Shown piece by piece: positions 13,284-25,422 of a stretch of DNA of 64,000 nt. The position numbers and the translations under genes are program-made. Origin of the DNA: Adiantum capillus-veneris (taxonomy: Eukaryota; Streptophyta; Polypodiopsida; Polypodiales; Pteridaceae); NCBI GenBank assembly GCA_014529385.2, contig CM043946.1, positions 21,754,577 to 21,818,576 on the forward strand, written 5' to 3'. Every line of letters starts with the position of its first letter. The stretch's first letter is position 1. The notes beneath the pieces were generated by a model that saw nothing but the letters and a program-made list of their open reading frames with translations, searched no databases and was not told the origin of the DNA.

Positions 13284-14642
13284 TTATATGCTGAATTTTA
13301 TGTATATAAAGAGGGGTATAGAGGGGTAAGATGAAATTGTACTTTGGAAGTAATAAAGAGAGGCATAGAGATGGTGTATGTACATGGAGAGCTCATATGA
13401 GAGCTATGTGAGTAAGATGGGTATAGAGGGGTAAGATGGAATTGTACTTTGGAAGTAATAGAGAGAGGCATAGAGATGGTGTATGTACATGGAGAGCTCA
13501 CATGAGAGCTATGTGAGTAAGAGGGGAGGTTACTGGTGAAGAAGGTGAGAGAAACCATGAAAGGTGCAGGTTTGAGTGAGGGATTGAGAGGAATGAGTGT
13601 GTGTGTGGAAGTGAGAAAGGAGGTGAGAAAAGACTATGGGTTACTTTGTGAGAAAAGTGGACAGACTGGGGTCCACTACAAAAAATCATATCTCACTCGT
13701 GGTAGCTTCAAAAATCATGCAAAAATTTGAGGTGATTATTCAGCTTATGGGCTACATTTTCTTTGTTGACCAGTTCTTCAAATTCCAAACGGAGATGGGT
13801 GCCAAAAATCTCACCAAAAAGCCTGTTTTTAATGCCTCCAAAAGTCTTTTAGTGGTCCCCTTCTTTGTTGAATTTACACAATGCATCCAAGAGTGAGTCC
13901 TTCCTTTGTCATATCATGATACAAAGTATCCAAGTTCCCTTTACACATGCATGGAGGAAGATTATTGATGAAATAAGAAATATATATAGTGGGACTAGTG
14001 TATGGACTATTCATGGATTTTAGCTCAATGAGCACATGGTGTTAGAATAATGAGTATCTAATAAGAAACAATATGGAAGAATTATGAATATGAAAAAAGA
14101 TATTGAAATTATATGATATGATCCCTCTTTTGTATTATTTTGGGTGAAAGAGGAAAAGGTATGTAAGTAAATGAAAATAATATAATAAACGTGACTAAGA
14201 AAGTAGAAATCATTTTTTGTTTTCCCGAGGGTGAAGGTAAAAATGTGGGGGTGATTTGTATAAAAGAAAAATATGAGGTTAGAGTATGTACACTTTGACA
14301 AAAAATATACTTATGGTGCAAGAGGATGAAAGAAGGTGTACATAGGTTTAATAAAACACACACCTAGATATAAATATTTAAATAAAATATCAAAATAATT
14401 TTAAAAATCTCTATATTTAGGTCATATATACAATGAAATATTTACACACAAAAAAGCCATAATATACTCTTTTTTTAAAATTTTATTTTTTTGGCTCAAC
14501 TAGCTTAGTGACTAGCTAATTGAGGGTTTTTAAAGAAGATACGGGAAAAGTCCCCTAACTCACACACGCCTATGTACAGTGAAAGGGTGAAGATAACCAT
14601 AGTGTTTGAATGAATTTGATAGGGTGAGGTAGCTCCTTGACA
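13284..14642 (-). repeat. Gypsy I 3' LTR (left copy)
   Basis: It matches the right copy over nearly its whole length, for example GAGAGGCATAGAGATGG at the left and GATAGGGTGA..GTAGCTC at the right. The left part contains a tandem duplication of about 105 bp (roughly 13312-13415 and 13416-13520) that the other LTR lacks. The right edge is placed at TGACA, 14638-14642, where similarity with 21270-21274 ends. Confidence 0.8.
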
Positions 14643-15211
14643 AGATCTTCATTGTTTGGCCCCTTAGCATTTTGGCTGGAGCTACATTCATGCTTCATGG
14701 AACAATACTTACATGAGATAGTTAGCTTTTTACAGATCTTTGGTAGATCCTTTGGTAGAAGGTGACTCAAATAGAGCTTCAAGCGATACCCGTTTACCTT
14801 TCTGGAGTGTTCTTTCCCATTCAAATCCATAAGCTGATAGTAACTTGAGTTGAAAGCCTTCTTGACTATGTATGGTCCCTGCCATTTAGTTTCAAACTTG
14901 GCATCAAAACGATTATCAAGTCGATTGTCATACCTTAGCACAAGATCTCCTTCATTGATATCTCTGTCCTTCAAATTCTTGTCAAGCTTCTCCTTTGCTT
15001 GTGTAGCTTTCCTCTTGTAGCACTCATAGACTGCTTCTCTTTTCCACTCAACCTCCACTAGTGTAAGAAGTCGATCCATCCATACCTCTTGATCATGTTG
15101 AGCTCGATAGGCTGCAAAGCCTTTTGCTATAGTCCAAGTGAAATGGTGTGAACTCCGTGGCTTCCCTATATGTGGTTCGATACGCCCACAAGGCACCATC
15201 CAAGAAGTCAT
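14570..15211 (-). pseudogene. Gypsy I integrase C-terminal region
   Basis: This is the last part of pol. It contains a polymerase-linker helix rich in Lys (AKEKLDKNLKDRDI), then GDLVLRYD and a WQGPYIVKK-type strand pair typical of gypsy integrase C-termini, followed by YRLKLYL. The final residues run into the LTR, so the stop at 14570 lies inside repeat sequence. The core domain upstream (15220-15900) is broken. Confidence 0.8.
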
Positions 15212-15229
15212 CCTACAACTTTGTCTTGT

Positions 15230-16030
15230 TTTTCACCATCTTTCTAATGATGCCTGCAATGACACCATTAGCCTTTTCTACCAAATCATTTGACTAGGGA
15301 TAGTAGGGTGTACTGTGACAATGTAGAATGTGAAGTTCTTCACAGACTTCTATGAGCAAGCCCTCTCTAAAGACAAAAGCATGAAATGGTGGTCATTATT
15401 TTCTACCTTTCAAGTACTTTCAAGAAAAATGGTCATATGGTAAAATATTCTTGAAAAAGATTAAAAATTATTCGAGATTACATGTGTACATTCTTCTCAT
15501 CAAGAGCTTTCTCCTCATACGTGGCACACTATGTACATTTTGTTTTTGAACATTTAGTTGAGTGTCCCATATGTGCACAAGGTAGTGTCAAAGACACTAC
15601 TTTTTGACCACCTTTTCATGTTTCACCCCAAAACCCTGGACCATTATTAGAAACAATCTCCAAAGGTGTGCTTTCTACAGTAAATGTGAGTGTAGACAAA
15701 TTTTCTCACTGTCTTCTCATTTACCTTTGCCACACTTTGTGCTTCCACCCACCTAATCATATAGTCTACAACCACTAGAATGTAGAGTTTACCGTTTTTT
15801 GTCCTAGGCAAAGGACCCATAGCATCAATGTCCCACTTTTCAAAGGGTCCATTTGAAAGCACGATTTGCCTTGGACCATAAAGCAATCTTCTATTCTCAT
15901 TTACCTTTTACACCAATGTTGGACATCCACATGCAGACTTGGCCAAACATACCCCGCAAGCAAAATCTTCTTCACAGTTAACTCTTGGGCAAAATGACCA
16001 CCACATGCCTCTTCATGCAAACCTTTTAGA
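15230..16030 (-). pseudogene. Gypsy I integrase zinc-binding and core domains (broken)
   Basis: At about 16026-15900 the frame shows an HHCC-type zinc-binding segment (HEEACGGHF, then WC). An open piece at 15886-15647 carries the first half of the DDE core, with KWDIDAMGPLP giving the first Asp and VVVDYMIRWVEA. A third piece near 15320-15230 shows STPYYP, an in-frame stop, then LVEKANG, which holds the Glu region. The middle, including the second Asp, is not readable. The joined integrase would be inactive. Confidence 0.75.
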
Positions 16031-16299
16031 ATGGTTGGAATTTCCTCGATAGTTGGTACTCTTCTGCACACTTGATCCTTCCCTCTTTGATAGAGGGATC
16101 CTTCTAGGACCGTTGCTTGACCGTTGTTGCCATCATAATGACTTGCACTTCTTTCTCAACACATGTAACTGCTAATTGTGCAAGTATCTGCATCTTCATT
16201 TAGTTTCCTAGGGATATGTTATAGTTGCACCTCTTCAAACTAATTAAATAACCTACGAATGGCATAAAATTTTGTCTTTAAGCTTTGATTCTGCATGCC

Positions 16300-17031
16300 C
16301 AAATGCCTAAAATCTACTCAATGAGAAGTGCATCCCCCTTTACCATGAGACATTGTATACCTTGGCCAATGCATATCTTTAAACCATGAAGTAGTGTGTC
16401 ATATTCTGCTTCATTGGTTGCTAGTTGAACCTGGTAGATTGACCTTCTCTTTCATGGCCACCTCTCCACTTGGGTTGAGCAACACTAGCCCTCCCCCTGC
16501 TTTTCCTGTGGCTTGTCGAAAAGCTCCATCAAAGAACAACGTAAAGGCATTAGGAATAATTTTTGGTAGTGGCAATGGTAGGATCTTTACTCCAGGCACC
16601 TTAATCTCCTTCTCGTGTACTCCATAAGTGAGAATACCTACCAATTGTGCACGCACACTATCTTCTACCTTGAAAGAGTATTGGAACTCTTGCAACTCCA
16701 TAATCCACTTTGAGATCCTAGTACTAAGATTCATTTGAGATGACATCCAAGGAAACAAATTTTCTGCAGTGAGGATTACAAAAGGTTTTGGTAGCAAGTA
16801 GGATCTAAACTTTCTCACCGCAAAGATGAGAGAACGCATCATAAGTTCTGCCTCCGTGTAGCCTCTCTCCAAAGCATTCATGACCCTACTAGCAAAGTAG
16901 ATGGGTCGCATCCTGGTACTATGGGGATCTTGTTGTAGCAAAACAGCACCAATCGTTTCTTTCCCAACACTAGAGCTAACAAAGAATGTGTACTCCCAAC
17001 AAGGAGGCATGAGTGTTGGTAGCTCTGACAA
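16300..17031 (-). pseudogene. Gypsy I RNase H plus second archaeal-type RNase H
   Basis: The first RNase H (17031 to about 16650) shows IGAVLLQ, YFASRVMN, ERGYTEAE and the connecting pattern of gypsy RNase H. A second fold follows: LFFDGAFR..GGGLVLLNPSGEV. After a one-base frameshift at about 16411 it continues as NEAEYDTLLHGL and VKGDALL at about 16410-16320. Those are the Asp, Glu and Asp positions of the archaeal-type RNase H found in plant Tat/Retand elements. Stops follow at about 16320. Confidence 0.75.
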
Positions 17032-17096
17032 AATGACCTCGATGTTACAAAAATATTATTCAAGCTCATCAGATCATGCAAATTCTACTTGTTGTG

Positions 17097-17816
17097 TCAA
17101 CTTATGACCTCTTTCAAATTCTTGGGTGATCGGAGCTCATCAAGAGCCTTTGTCTTTGAAGGATCCACCTCAATGCCTTTATAGGAAACCTTGTGTCCGA
17201 GCAAAATCACTTCATCCTCACCTATGTGACATTTTTCGGGGTTGAGCTGACCTCCCACGTCGTAAAGTCTTTTAAAACCTTCTTCTACCTTTTGTAGATG
17301 CAATGATTTTGAGCTATAAATGCAAAAATCATCAATAAAAACCCTAATAGACTTTCCAAAGAATGCTTGAAACACCATGTTCATGAAGCGTTGGAAAGTT
17401 ACAGGAGCATTTGTCAGGCCAAATGGCATGACTCTAAAAGCATAACAACCCCAAGGAGTGATGAAGGTTGTTTTCAATTGATCTTCCAATGCGATACCGA
17501 TTTGAAAGTAACCCGAGTAGCCATCACACACAATGTACTTCTCATGACCAGCTACCTCATTTAGTATCTCATCTTGAAATGGAAAGGGAAAGTGATCCCT
17601 TTTTGTTGCCTCATTGAGTGGACGATAATCCACACACACCCTCCACTTGCCATTTTTCTTGGGAGTGACAACAACGGGAGAGACCCACTCTGAATTCTCC
17701 ACTGGATAAATGAAACTTGCTGCTAGAAGCTTTCTTACTTCCTTGAGTAAAGCCTGCTCCTTGATGACTCCTAGCCTTCGTAGCTTTTGAGCCTTAGGTG
17801 TGGCCTTTGGCTTCAC
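17097..17816 (-). pseudogene. Gypsy I reverse transcriptase
   Basis: This is the RNA-dependent DNA polymerase. The 240-residue open piece has all central motifs: SPVVVTPKKNGKWRVCVDYR, motif A at YIVCDGYSGYFQI, FRVMPFGLTNAP, and motif C at FIDDF with both Asps. VILLGHKVS lies after the thumb. The catalytic residues are intact. The upstream protease frame ends at a stop at 17813 and this one opens in another frame, so a shift separates them. Gypsy elements normally have a single gag-pol frame. Confidence 0.88.
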
Positions 17817-18735
17817 TGCTCAATCTTGTGTTGAACAACATCTACTCCACGCACATCGGTGTAGTCTTTAGCAAAAAGCCTAGGAAATTTCCTTAACACA
17901 CATTTGAACTCCTCTCTTTCGTCCTTTGTAAGTGTTGTAGACAACATACCTTCTAACATTCCTTCATCTTCCACATTTTGGTTCTCTTGAGTACCTACCT
18001 CTTCCAAACCTTGACAAGAGGTCTCTTGGTTGGTTGGATTAAACCTTACCCCCATGACTTCAATGGAAGACTCCTCTTCAGTAATGCTGCTGCTACTTTC
18101 TTCTTCTAAAGTGTTATTGGTCCATTCTTCTTCCATCTCACTTTGAGATGATTCTTCATGGAGCTCCTCATGGCGTTGCTCCTTCATGTCAAAGACAACC
18201 TTCTTATGTTTGTCATTCCTACAAATTAGTTTTCCACTCTGCCAATCCTGCAAAGCTCGCATTTTCATTAGCCATGGTCTTCCTAGGATAAATGGGTAAC
18301 CATTTCCTTTGGTAGACATAACATAGAAATCCACTGCCTTCTTAATGTCAAAGGCCTCCACAAAAACATTTTTGCAAATGCCTACGCACATAACCTTGCT
18401 ATTGTTTGCCATTTTCACTTTATTTCAGGTGTTTCATGGATGTGCATGCCTAGTCTTTGCATGAGTCCCTCTGTCATGATGCAAATTTGTGCACCCCCAT
18501 CCACTAAACCTTTCTTGATCAATCTTCCTTTGATGTAGCAATCTAGCACATGTGCAATTTCATTCATTTCAGCTTGTGCAATTTTTACAACATGCACACT
18601 CTCTTTTATCTTTCTCCTAGTGCTAATTGCTTTCGTTAAATCTCTCCTAACTCGTGGGCATAATGCAAGAAATTGAGGCCATGAGATATCAGGACCCTTA
18701 CCTCTCATGTCTTCCAACAAGTTGTATGGAGCCAT
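17813..18735 (-). pseudogene. Gypsy I protease and spacer region
   Basis: Two overlapping open pieces (18735-18415 and 18418-17813) joined by a one-base shift. The first holds the aspartic protease loop as GLVDGGAQICIM, Asp-Gly-Gly instead of the usual Asp-Thr/Ser-Gly. The second gives the closing ILGRPWLMKM strand of retropepsins, then a Glu/Ser-rich spacer and a KFPRLFA segment just before the reverse transcriptase. DGG is common in some plant gypsy groups, so it is not in itself a lesion. Confidence 0.75.
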
Positions 18736-18852
18736 ACCATGTCCAAGAGGGAAGTCTTGGAAATTGATACGACGTCGAGTCCTCTTAGCTTCCTTGGTCT
18801 CCTTTGTCTTATTGCCTCATCCATGGTCACTCTGTGATGTGACTCCTTCTTT

Positions 18853-19786
18853 CTATTTACCTTTTCCTCGGCCACGCTTAATGCCATTTGCTTCCATGTC
18901 AACCTCATTTAAAGTTGTCACCTCTACCACATGCACATTTGGACCTGGCAAAGGTGTAACTCCTTTGACCCCTTGTGGAGGTGGTCTTGGTCCATTTGGT
19001 CTTTGTAGAAGCCTTGGTTGTTGACCAGTTCCTTCACCTTCATTCATCACTGAGTAATTCAAGTTAGGTCTCCTTGGCTCCCCACGGGGCCAAGGACAAT
19101 TATACATCCCATGTCGAGACTCTCCGCAATTCCAAACATTGCAAGACTCTCCTAGGTCGTGGCTCTCTTTCTTCTGGCTTCTTTGCTTGTCCCTTTGGAC
19201 CTACAACTTGTGCAAGGTGAATTGACAGGCTGCTTAAAGATTCATTTAACTTCTCAATCATTTCAGCCGTTACCTTCGGAAGCTCCCTAGATGTTGATGC
19301 TTGTGACTTACCTTTGGGTCTAATACCTTCTATTTGAACCTCTCTCCTTAGGCACTTGAGTTTCCTATACTTCTCAGCAGCCCTAGTTTCTGTTGCATCA
19401 AAGGTAGCAGGTGCACCCGCCTCAACTTTTACCTTAAGGTCAGGAAAGAGTCCGGCTATGAATCTCTCCTTCTTTAGAAATTCTGAACCATCACCAAGAT
19501 TAGAAACATTTCGTATCCATAGAGCCCAAAGACGTAGAAACTCTTGCTTGTACAAGTAGTAGTCATCTAAGTCTTTTTGCTTATGAGAAACAATGTCTTG
19601 CCATAATTTTTGAGTGTTTTGGGGATAAAAGAAGTAGTTCTTGAAATGATTGACAACTTCCGTGTAATTCCCCTTAACTTCCTCAGGCAAAGAGTCAACC
19701 CAAGTGTTAGCATCCTTCCTAAGGACCACCTCAAACATTTCTACACGTTCTTGATCAGTTAATATCCTTTTGATACGGTAAGACAT
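18853..19786 (-). pseudogene. Gypsy I gag with zinc knuckle
   Basis: This is the capsid/nucleocapsid precursor. The open part 19786-19100 has the retrotransposon gag helix pattern (DANTWVDSLP, then LWQDIVSHKQ and EEFL-like YLYKQEFLRLW). The zinc knuckle straddles a frameshift at a T-run (19134-19136 on the + strand). The first Cys lies in the first frame, and the remaining GESRHGMYNC lies in the frame open from 19107 to 18853. The Pro/Arg-rich region after the knuckle leads to the protease. The start Met at 19786 may not be the true start; sequence to about 19860 could also be coding. Confidence 0.78.
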
Positions 19787-20064
19787 CTTGAAATTTGCTA
19801 AATATTATTCTGCATCCTCTCTAGGCTCTCCAAAGAAAAGAGGATATCCAGACATTTTGCGTTGGCTTTCCATTGAATTGATTTCAAAGTGACGCACAAT
19901 TCTTTTTTCTTAAAAAGATCTACACAATAATGTTTTCTAAATGGCAATCTGTTCTATAACAAAATAAAAATATGCACATCAAATGATCTATAATAATCAA
20001 CAAGAGGCAGGATGACAAGGTTTGGTGATGCAAGTATTTCTCCTACTCTTTGGGCACCAAACAT

Positions 20065-21274
20065 GAACACCATACGTTGTTGAAATAAAGAGAGGCATAG
20101 AGATGGTGTATGTACATGGAGAGCTCATATGAGAGCTATGTGAGTAAGAGGGGAGGTTACTGGTGAAGAAGGTGAGATAAACCATGAAAGGTGCAGGTTT
20201 GAGTGAGATATTGAGAGGAATGAGTGTGTGTGTGGAAATGAGAAAGGAGGTGAAAGAAGACTATGGGTTACTTTGTGAGAAAAGTGGGCAGACTTAGGTC
20301 CACTCAAAAAAATCTATCTCACTGGTGGTAGCTTAAAAAATCATGAAAAAAATTGAGGTGATTATTCAGCTTATGGATTACATTTTCTTTGTTGACCACT
20401 TTTTCAAATTCCAAACAGAGATGGGTGCCAAAAATCTCACCAAAAAGCCTGTTTTTTATGCCTGCAGAAGTCTTTTAGTGGTCCCCTCCTTTGTTGAATT
20501 TGCACAATGCAACCAAGAGTGAGCCCCTCTTTTGTCATATCATGATACAAAGCATCCAAGTTCCCTTTACACATGCATGGAGGAGGATTATTGATAAAAT
20601 AAGAAATATATATGGTGGGACTAGTGTATGAACTATTCATGGATTTTAGCTCAATGAGCACATGGTGTTAGAATAATGAGTATATAATAAGAAAAAATAT
20701 GGAAGAATTATGGATATGAAAAAAGATATTGGAATCATATGATATGATCCCTCTATTGTATTATTTTGGGTGAAAGAGGAAAAGGTATGCAAGTAAATGA
20801 AAATAATATAATAAACGTCACTAAGAAAGTAGAAATCAAATTTTTGTTTTCCCAAGGGTGAAGGTGAAAATGTGGGGGTGATTTGTATAAAAGAAAAATA
20901 TGAGGTTAGAGTATGTGCACTTTGACAAAAAATATACTTATGGTGCAAGAGGACGAAAGAAGGTGTACATAGGTTTAATAAAACACACATCTAGGTATAA
21001 ATATTTTAAGAAAATATCAAAATAATTCTAAAAATCCCTATATTTAGGCCATATATACAATGAAATATTTACACACAAAAAACGCCATAATATACTTTTT
21101 GTTTTTTTAATTTTTATTTTTTTGGCTCAACTAGCCTAGTGACTAGCTAATTGAGGGTTTTTTAAGAAGATATAAGAAAAGTCCCCTAACTCACACACAC
21201 CTATGTACAGTGAAAGGGTGAAGATAACCACAGTGTTTGAGTGATTTGATAGGGTGAAGTAGCTCACTATGACA
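20065..21274 (-). repeat. Gypsy I 5' LTR (right copy)
   Basis: It is similar to 13284-14642 throughout, with scattered substitutions and single-base indels, so the insertion is not recent. Just left of it (20040-20064) the minus strand reads TTTGGTGCCCAAAGAG, a possible primer site not matching initiator Met tRNA. I could not assign the tRNA. Confidence 0.8.
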
Positions 21275-21600
21275 ATTTCGAATGGCCAAAAAACGGCTAT
21301 CAATGTCATCCTTGGACATCAATGCTTAGACCAACACAAGGCCTACAGAGAAGATACAATGTTGATACTCTCTTTCTCAAGTGTTAGCAAGCAACAAATA
21401 CAAATACCATTAATGCTAGATTCAGAGTTGCAAAAGTCACAAGAATCAATGATAAATTTTGCAGACAAAGGTAAAGCCAAAGTGAACCTTCCACCGACTA
21501 GCACGAAAGGTGTGACATCATATGCCTCTACATCAAAGAACCCGTGGATCAGATACTTCTAGCAAGTCAAGCTTTCAAAACTTCAAGTCAATTGATGACC
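21269..21600 (+). pseudogene. Possible protease-region relic
   Basis: An open frame with ILGHQCLD, which resembles the ILG.PWL strand at the end of retropepsins. A Gln/Ile strand pattern (QQIQIPLML) and a Ser/Thr/Lys tail follow. Together with the relic at 11530-11960 it may be an older retroelement split by gypsy I. This is weak. Confidence 0.25.
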
Positions 21601-23112
21601 CAATTGAAACCTTTAAGGAGACACCCATAAAAGCAAAGATATATCAGCCCAAGTACTCAAGAAATCAAAAGAAAGTAAAGCAAGTGTTTGTTTAGAGCAA
21701 TTTAGTCAAAGTCAATGATCCGATTTGGATTAAAGATAGGAAACCAACACAGAAAAACAAACACATGGGATAGATAGCATCACAATCGAGCTTAAAGGAA
21801 TAGGAGTACTATAGAGGTAACAGACAAATATGGATACCGAAATTGCAGGTAAAGGCATATGAAGTAACGTCAAGTCCCTCCCAAGAAAGAAGGCCCATAA
21901 GGTATCAACTTTGACAATATCCTAGGATACCTAAGAAGCAACATAACAACATCAAAAGATGCTAAAGTATACCACAACTCTCAAGAGGATAATGAACAAA
22001 GACGGATCTTAAAGAATCTTCCTCTTGGACAAGGATTCTACACAGGTTATACAAAGATTTGGCCACCAGTCAACCACAAGCCAACTGAAACTACACCAGA
22101 CCTGCATGACGATCTCAAGAACTCAACAAGACCTAGACGAAGCAAAGTCAACAAAGGAGATACAAAGGTCATCAAGAAATTTGGATTCCTAAGTCTTCCA
22201 ATGCTCCTAGTTGTAGCGCGAATAATGTGTTGTTCTCTCTACAGTGGGTGGTCCTCAGTGCAATGTGCGCAACAATCTCACTCAAACAGACTGAATCTCT
22301 CTCAAACAGACTGAACAAAAAGGAACAGTAGACGTCAACAGAGCTCACAAAGACACAACAGTATAACATAACATATGACTAGACTATCTCAAAGACTGAT
22401 ACGGACTCTGGCGTGGCAGCGCACTCAACTCCAGGCCAGGACTCACAAGTACAATGGGGTGTCGAGGCTCAGATGTGCAGGGATGGTGAAGATGTGCTCT
22501 GTGTAAAGACCCCCTCACTCTAGACCACTACATACAAGATAAGACAACTGCCCAAAACGACTACTCATATGTAACACCATAAAGGGCCACCAACGGCTCA
22601 TAAATGTCAGCCATGTGGTGACCTGGCCACGATGTCCACTAGGCCACCGTCGGTACTGCACTGCCACGTGTCACTCCCAGCCTAGAGGGTCCGTCCAGTG
22701 TGAAACAGCCTAGACCAACTGTGTCCTGTGAAAGTGACACTATAGCCTGCTATAGGTTGCCCGCCACAAGACCGCTCACCGTCTCGGTGAGAGGAAATAC
22801 TCAATAACTGTGAAAGAAAACCATTAGGTACTACATCTGTACATCATTCTTGAAGCAGGTTCTAGGCCCAAAAGTGGAGTTTAGACACACTGCACTACTT
22901 GCAAACGTTTTAAGCCTTTGGATAGGCGGGACTCAGTATGATTGCATAATCCAAGAATCCCAATTGGCTAAACAGAATAAAGCTCCACAGCAAAGAGATA
23001 TGCTCGGTTTGGATCCATCGCATCTTTATTATTGATAACCATAGTGAGAGAAAATGACATGGTCCATGCTTGTAGATAACCTTGCCACATTTTTTGCAAC
23101 AACACTTCTCGA

Positions 23113-23190
23113 AAGGAGGGATGACCATAAGCCCGAGTAACACCGCAAGGAGGGATGACCATAAGCTCGAAAGGAGGGATGACCATAAGC
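23113..23190. repeat. Three-copy minisatellite
   Basis: Three copies of AAGGAGGGATGACCATAAGC, with spacers of about 14 and 4 bases. Confidence 0.85.
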
Positions 23191-23835
23191 CCGAAAAACT
23201 TGCTGAGGTTGAGGGGAAATTTGAAGGGCAAGAGGGTGCCTGTCAAAATTCAAGCCGGGATAGCTTTGAAATTTTTGGGGTATTGGACAAATCTACAACA
23301 TTTCCGTAGGGCACCGCCTACATTCTTCTTGCAAGCTCGAAGAGCTCGCTAGGGTTTCCAAAAAACTTGATGTTGTGTCACTTGCGTGCTTGTGCATGGA
23401 ATCTTGGTAGCCTACTATCAAACTTTTATGCTGTCAAAGCTTGTGCTGTGCTGTGCTGTATAAGGTTCAAAGTGTTTGGATGAGGAGGTAAAGGGGAGGC
23501 CACCAAGAGAAGAAATTACACGCGGATAGTCGATGGGATTGTTGTAAGGGAGTGCACCGAAAAAGTGCTGCCTTGATAACTTATAACAGAGAAGCATTTA
23601 GAGCGGGAGAGAGAGAGAGTCTAATAGAGAAGCATTGAGAGAGAGAGAGAGACCTCTCGCGCGCAGAAAGAGCAGCAAAGAGCACCAACCTGAAGTTGGT
23701 ACTTGTGTAATTTTGCTATGTACACACACAGTTCCTGTTAAGGCTTTAAGCACGTGACTAAGAGCACGCTTCCTTGAGTACTACGCACATACACACACAA
23801 TGATGCACCTTTAATTAGCGAGCCGGACAATTAGA

Positions 23836-23886
23836 GGTCACACACACACCCACACCCACACCCACACACTAACGCACACACACACA
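23836..23886. repeat. (CA)n / (CACACC)n microsatellite
   Basis: CA repeats with ACACCC units and a TAACG interruption. Confidence 0.85.
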
Positions 23887-24270
23887 TTGCCTCACACAAG
23901 GTTGTGCTCGGCAATGTCTTCAAGCCTCTCTTATGGGACACACAGAGGCATTGAATGGATGCCCATATCACGAAAGGGTATAGCCAAATGCAGGGAAGGT
24001 CATCGATACCATATTATGGCAATGACTTCAGGGGCAAAACCCACTTGGCAAAACAACATCAGATCTGTTTCCAGCGATGCAACTGGGGTGAGCCCACGAG
24101 CAAGCCTAAATCTCATTGGATAGCCTACCTTGAGACCAATGACAATTTAGATTTATTTAATTAAATAATTAAGCTCTCTTTTGAAAGAGGGAACGAAGGA
24201 GACTTGTCACAATGCTAACCCTCTGGCTTGAAATGAAGCGAGCCATTCGTTGGCTAGCCCACAGTAAGGT

Positions 24271-24430
24271 CCAATAGCTTCAAGTGCCCAAGAAGGGGGG
24301 CTTGATAGGTCTCTCTCTCTTGCACCTCAATGAAGTTCATTGAGGTTCAAGCATGTCCAATAGCTTCAAGCATGCCCAAGAAGGCGGGCTCGATAGGTCT
24401 CTCTCTCTTGCACCTCAATGAAGTTCATTC
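24271..24430. repeat. Tandem duplication of about 80 bp
   Basis: Two units beginning CCAATAGCTTCAAG and sharing a run of CT and CACCTCAATGAAGTTCATT. The first unit is about 86 bases and the second about 74. Confidence 0.85.
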
Positions 24431-25376
24431 TAACAAGGTGATGACACCTTCTCAAGGCAAAGAGAAGTGGAGAAGACTACGCCAACAACACTTGACCATG
24501 GAATGCAAATCCGAGCAAGTGCCAGGCTTACAAGCATGCTCATCTTCTTCTCCATCTCCATTACTACGCTAGCTGTCTCCACCTTTGAAGGTATTTGAGG
24601 TCTTGGGATTGAGGCCCTACCAAATGTAATTTTGGTGCATGAATCTTTCCATTTTCATGGCATCAATTGGGCTTTGAATAAAACAAAAATCGTATTGTAA
24701 ACAAGTCTCTCTCAATGTGAGAAGTTATAATACAAAGTCCTTTTGGAGGGGGAACCAGCTCCAAGTAAATTCGGTCCTCAATTGTTGTCGGTCTTAATCT
24801 CTCACTCTTTTTCAAGTTATTTTGCATGCTAGCTATGTTGTTTCTCATTATAGACTCCAACCAAGCACTTTCTTTTTGCTCATAAGGAATCTCCTTAATG
24901 GAACTAGCTTAATTATGTCACATATGCGAGAGAGGGACATAGCATATTCCTTTTTATGTGAAGCACTTGGGTGAAGCCACTCTTCACAATAGGTGTTCGC
25001 TCCTTTGTATCATAGCTCCAATTTTTGAATCAACAAAAATGTCAATTAAAAAATGATAGCGACCAGGCTAAGGCATGGAAGCATCACACATGGGTGAGTG
25101 TGTGATAACAATGAGGTGGGAAAGAGTGGGGAAATCATAAGAGGCCATCTAGATTAGGAAGAAGAGAGAACTGATGAAAGGGATTAGTGGTCACACACAC
25201 ATTAACCCCGTGCATGGTCAGAGCAATTTGAGCTCATGGGAGCGAGATTGCATGGTCAGACGGGCGTGACAAAATGGGGTAGATGATGACATGGCAACAC
25301 TGCAATGTTTGATTGGTGTTGGTGCTGGAGATCGTTGACTTTTCTACAACGAGATGCAGTGGATCCCCCATCCGCA

Positions 25377-25378
<2 letters not shown>

Positions 25379-25420
<42 letters not shown>
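25379..25420. repeat. (GT)n microsatellite
   Basis: About 42 bp of TG dinucleotides. Confidence 0.95.

Positions 25421-25422
<2 letters not shown>

Larger units (their letters stand above)
13284..21274 (-). mobile_element. Ty3/gypsy LTR retrotransposon I, near full length, degenerate
   Basis: Two long direct repeats (about 13284-14642 and about 20065-21274) flank gag, protease, reverse transcriptase, RNase H and integrase, all on the minus strand in gypsy order. A second RNase H-like segment lies between RNase H and integrase, as in the plant Tat/Retand group. Every major domain has at least one frameshift or stop. The outer edges are approximate because the two LTR copies diverge at their left sides. 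No target duplication was established. Confidence 0.88.
21600..25370. other. Spacer with relics and small repeats, no gene recognised
   Basis: A purine-rich stretch to about 22200 could be the tail of the 21269 relic. From 22380 to 23040 nothing is recognisable. Between 23600 and 23720 there are short GA runs. Open frames at 23887-24164 and 24330-24572 have no family resemblance, and the second lies inside a tandem duplication. Confidence 0.4.

Noticed and set aside
13298..13558. Minus-strand frame with a repeated MVSLTFFTSNLPSYSHSS-like peptide, repeated at 19997-20185
   Set aside because: The repetition comes from the LTR and its tandem duplication; no independent gene is supported.
14020..14363. 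Hydrophobic minus-strand frames (also at 20646-20990) that could suggest membrane proteins
   Set aside because: Both lie in equivalent positions of the two LTRs of gypsy I and result from T-rich LTR sequence.
20040..20064. Primer-binding site for a specific tRNA in gypsy I
   Set aside because: The stretch is plausible in position but I could not match it confidently to a tRNA 3' end.
23113..23190. Regularly spaced repeats as a CRISPR-like array
   Set aside because: Only three copies, unequal spacers of about 14 and 4 bases, no cas genes, and a eukaryotic context.
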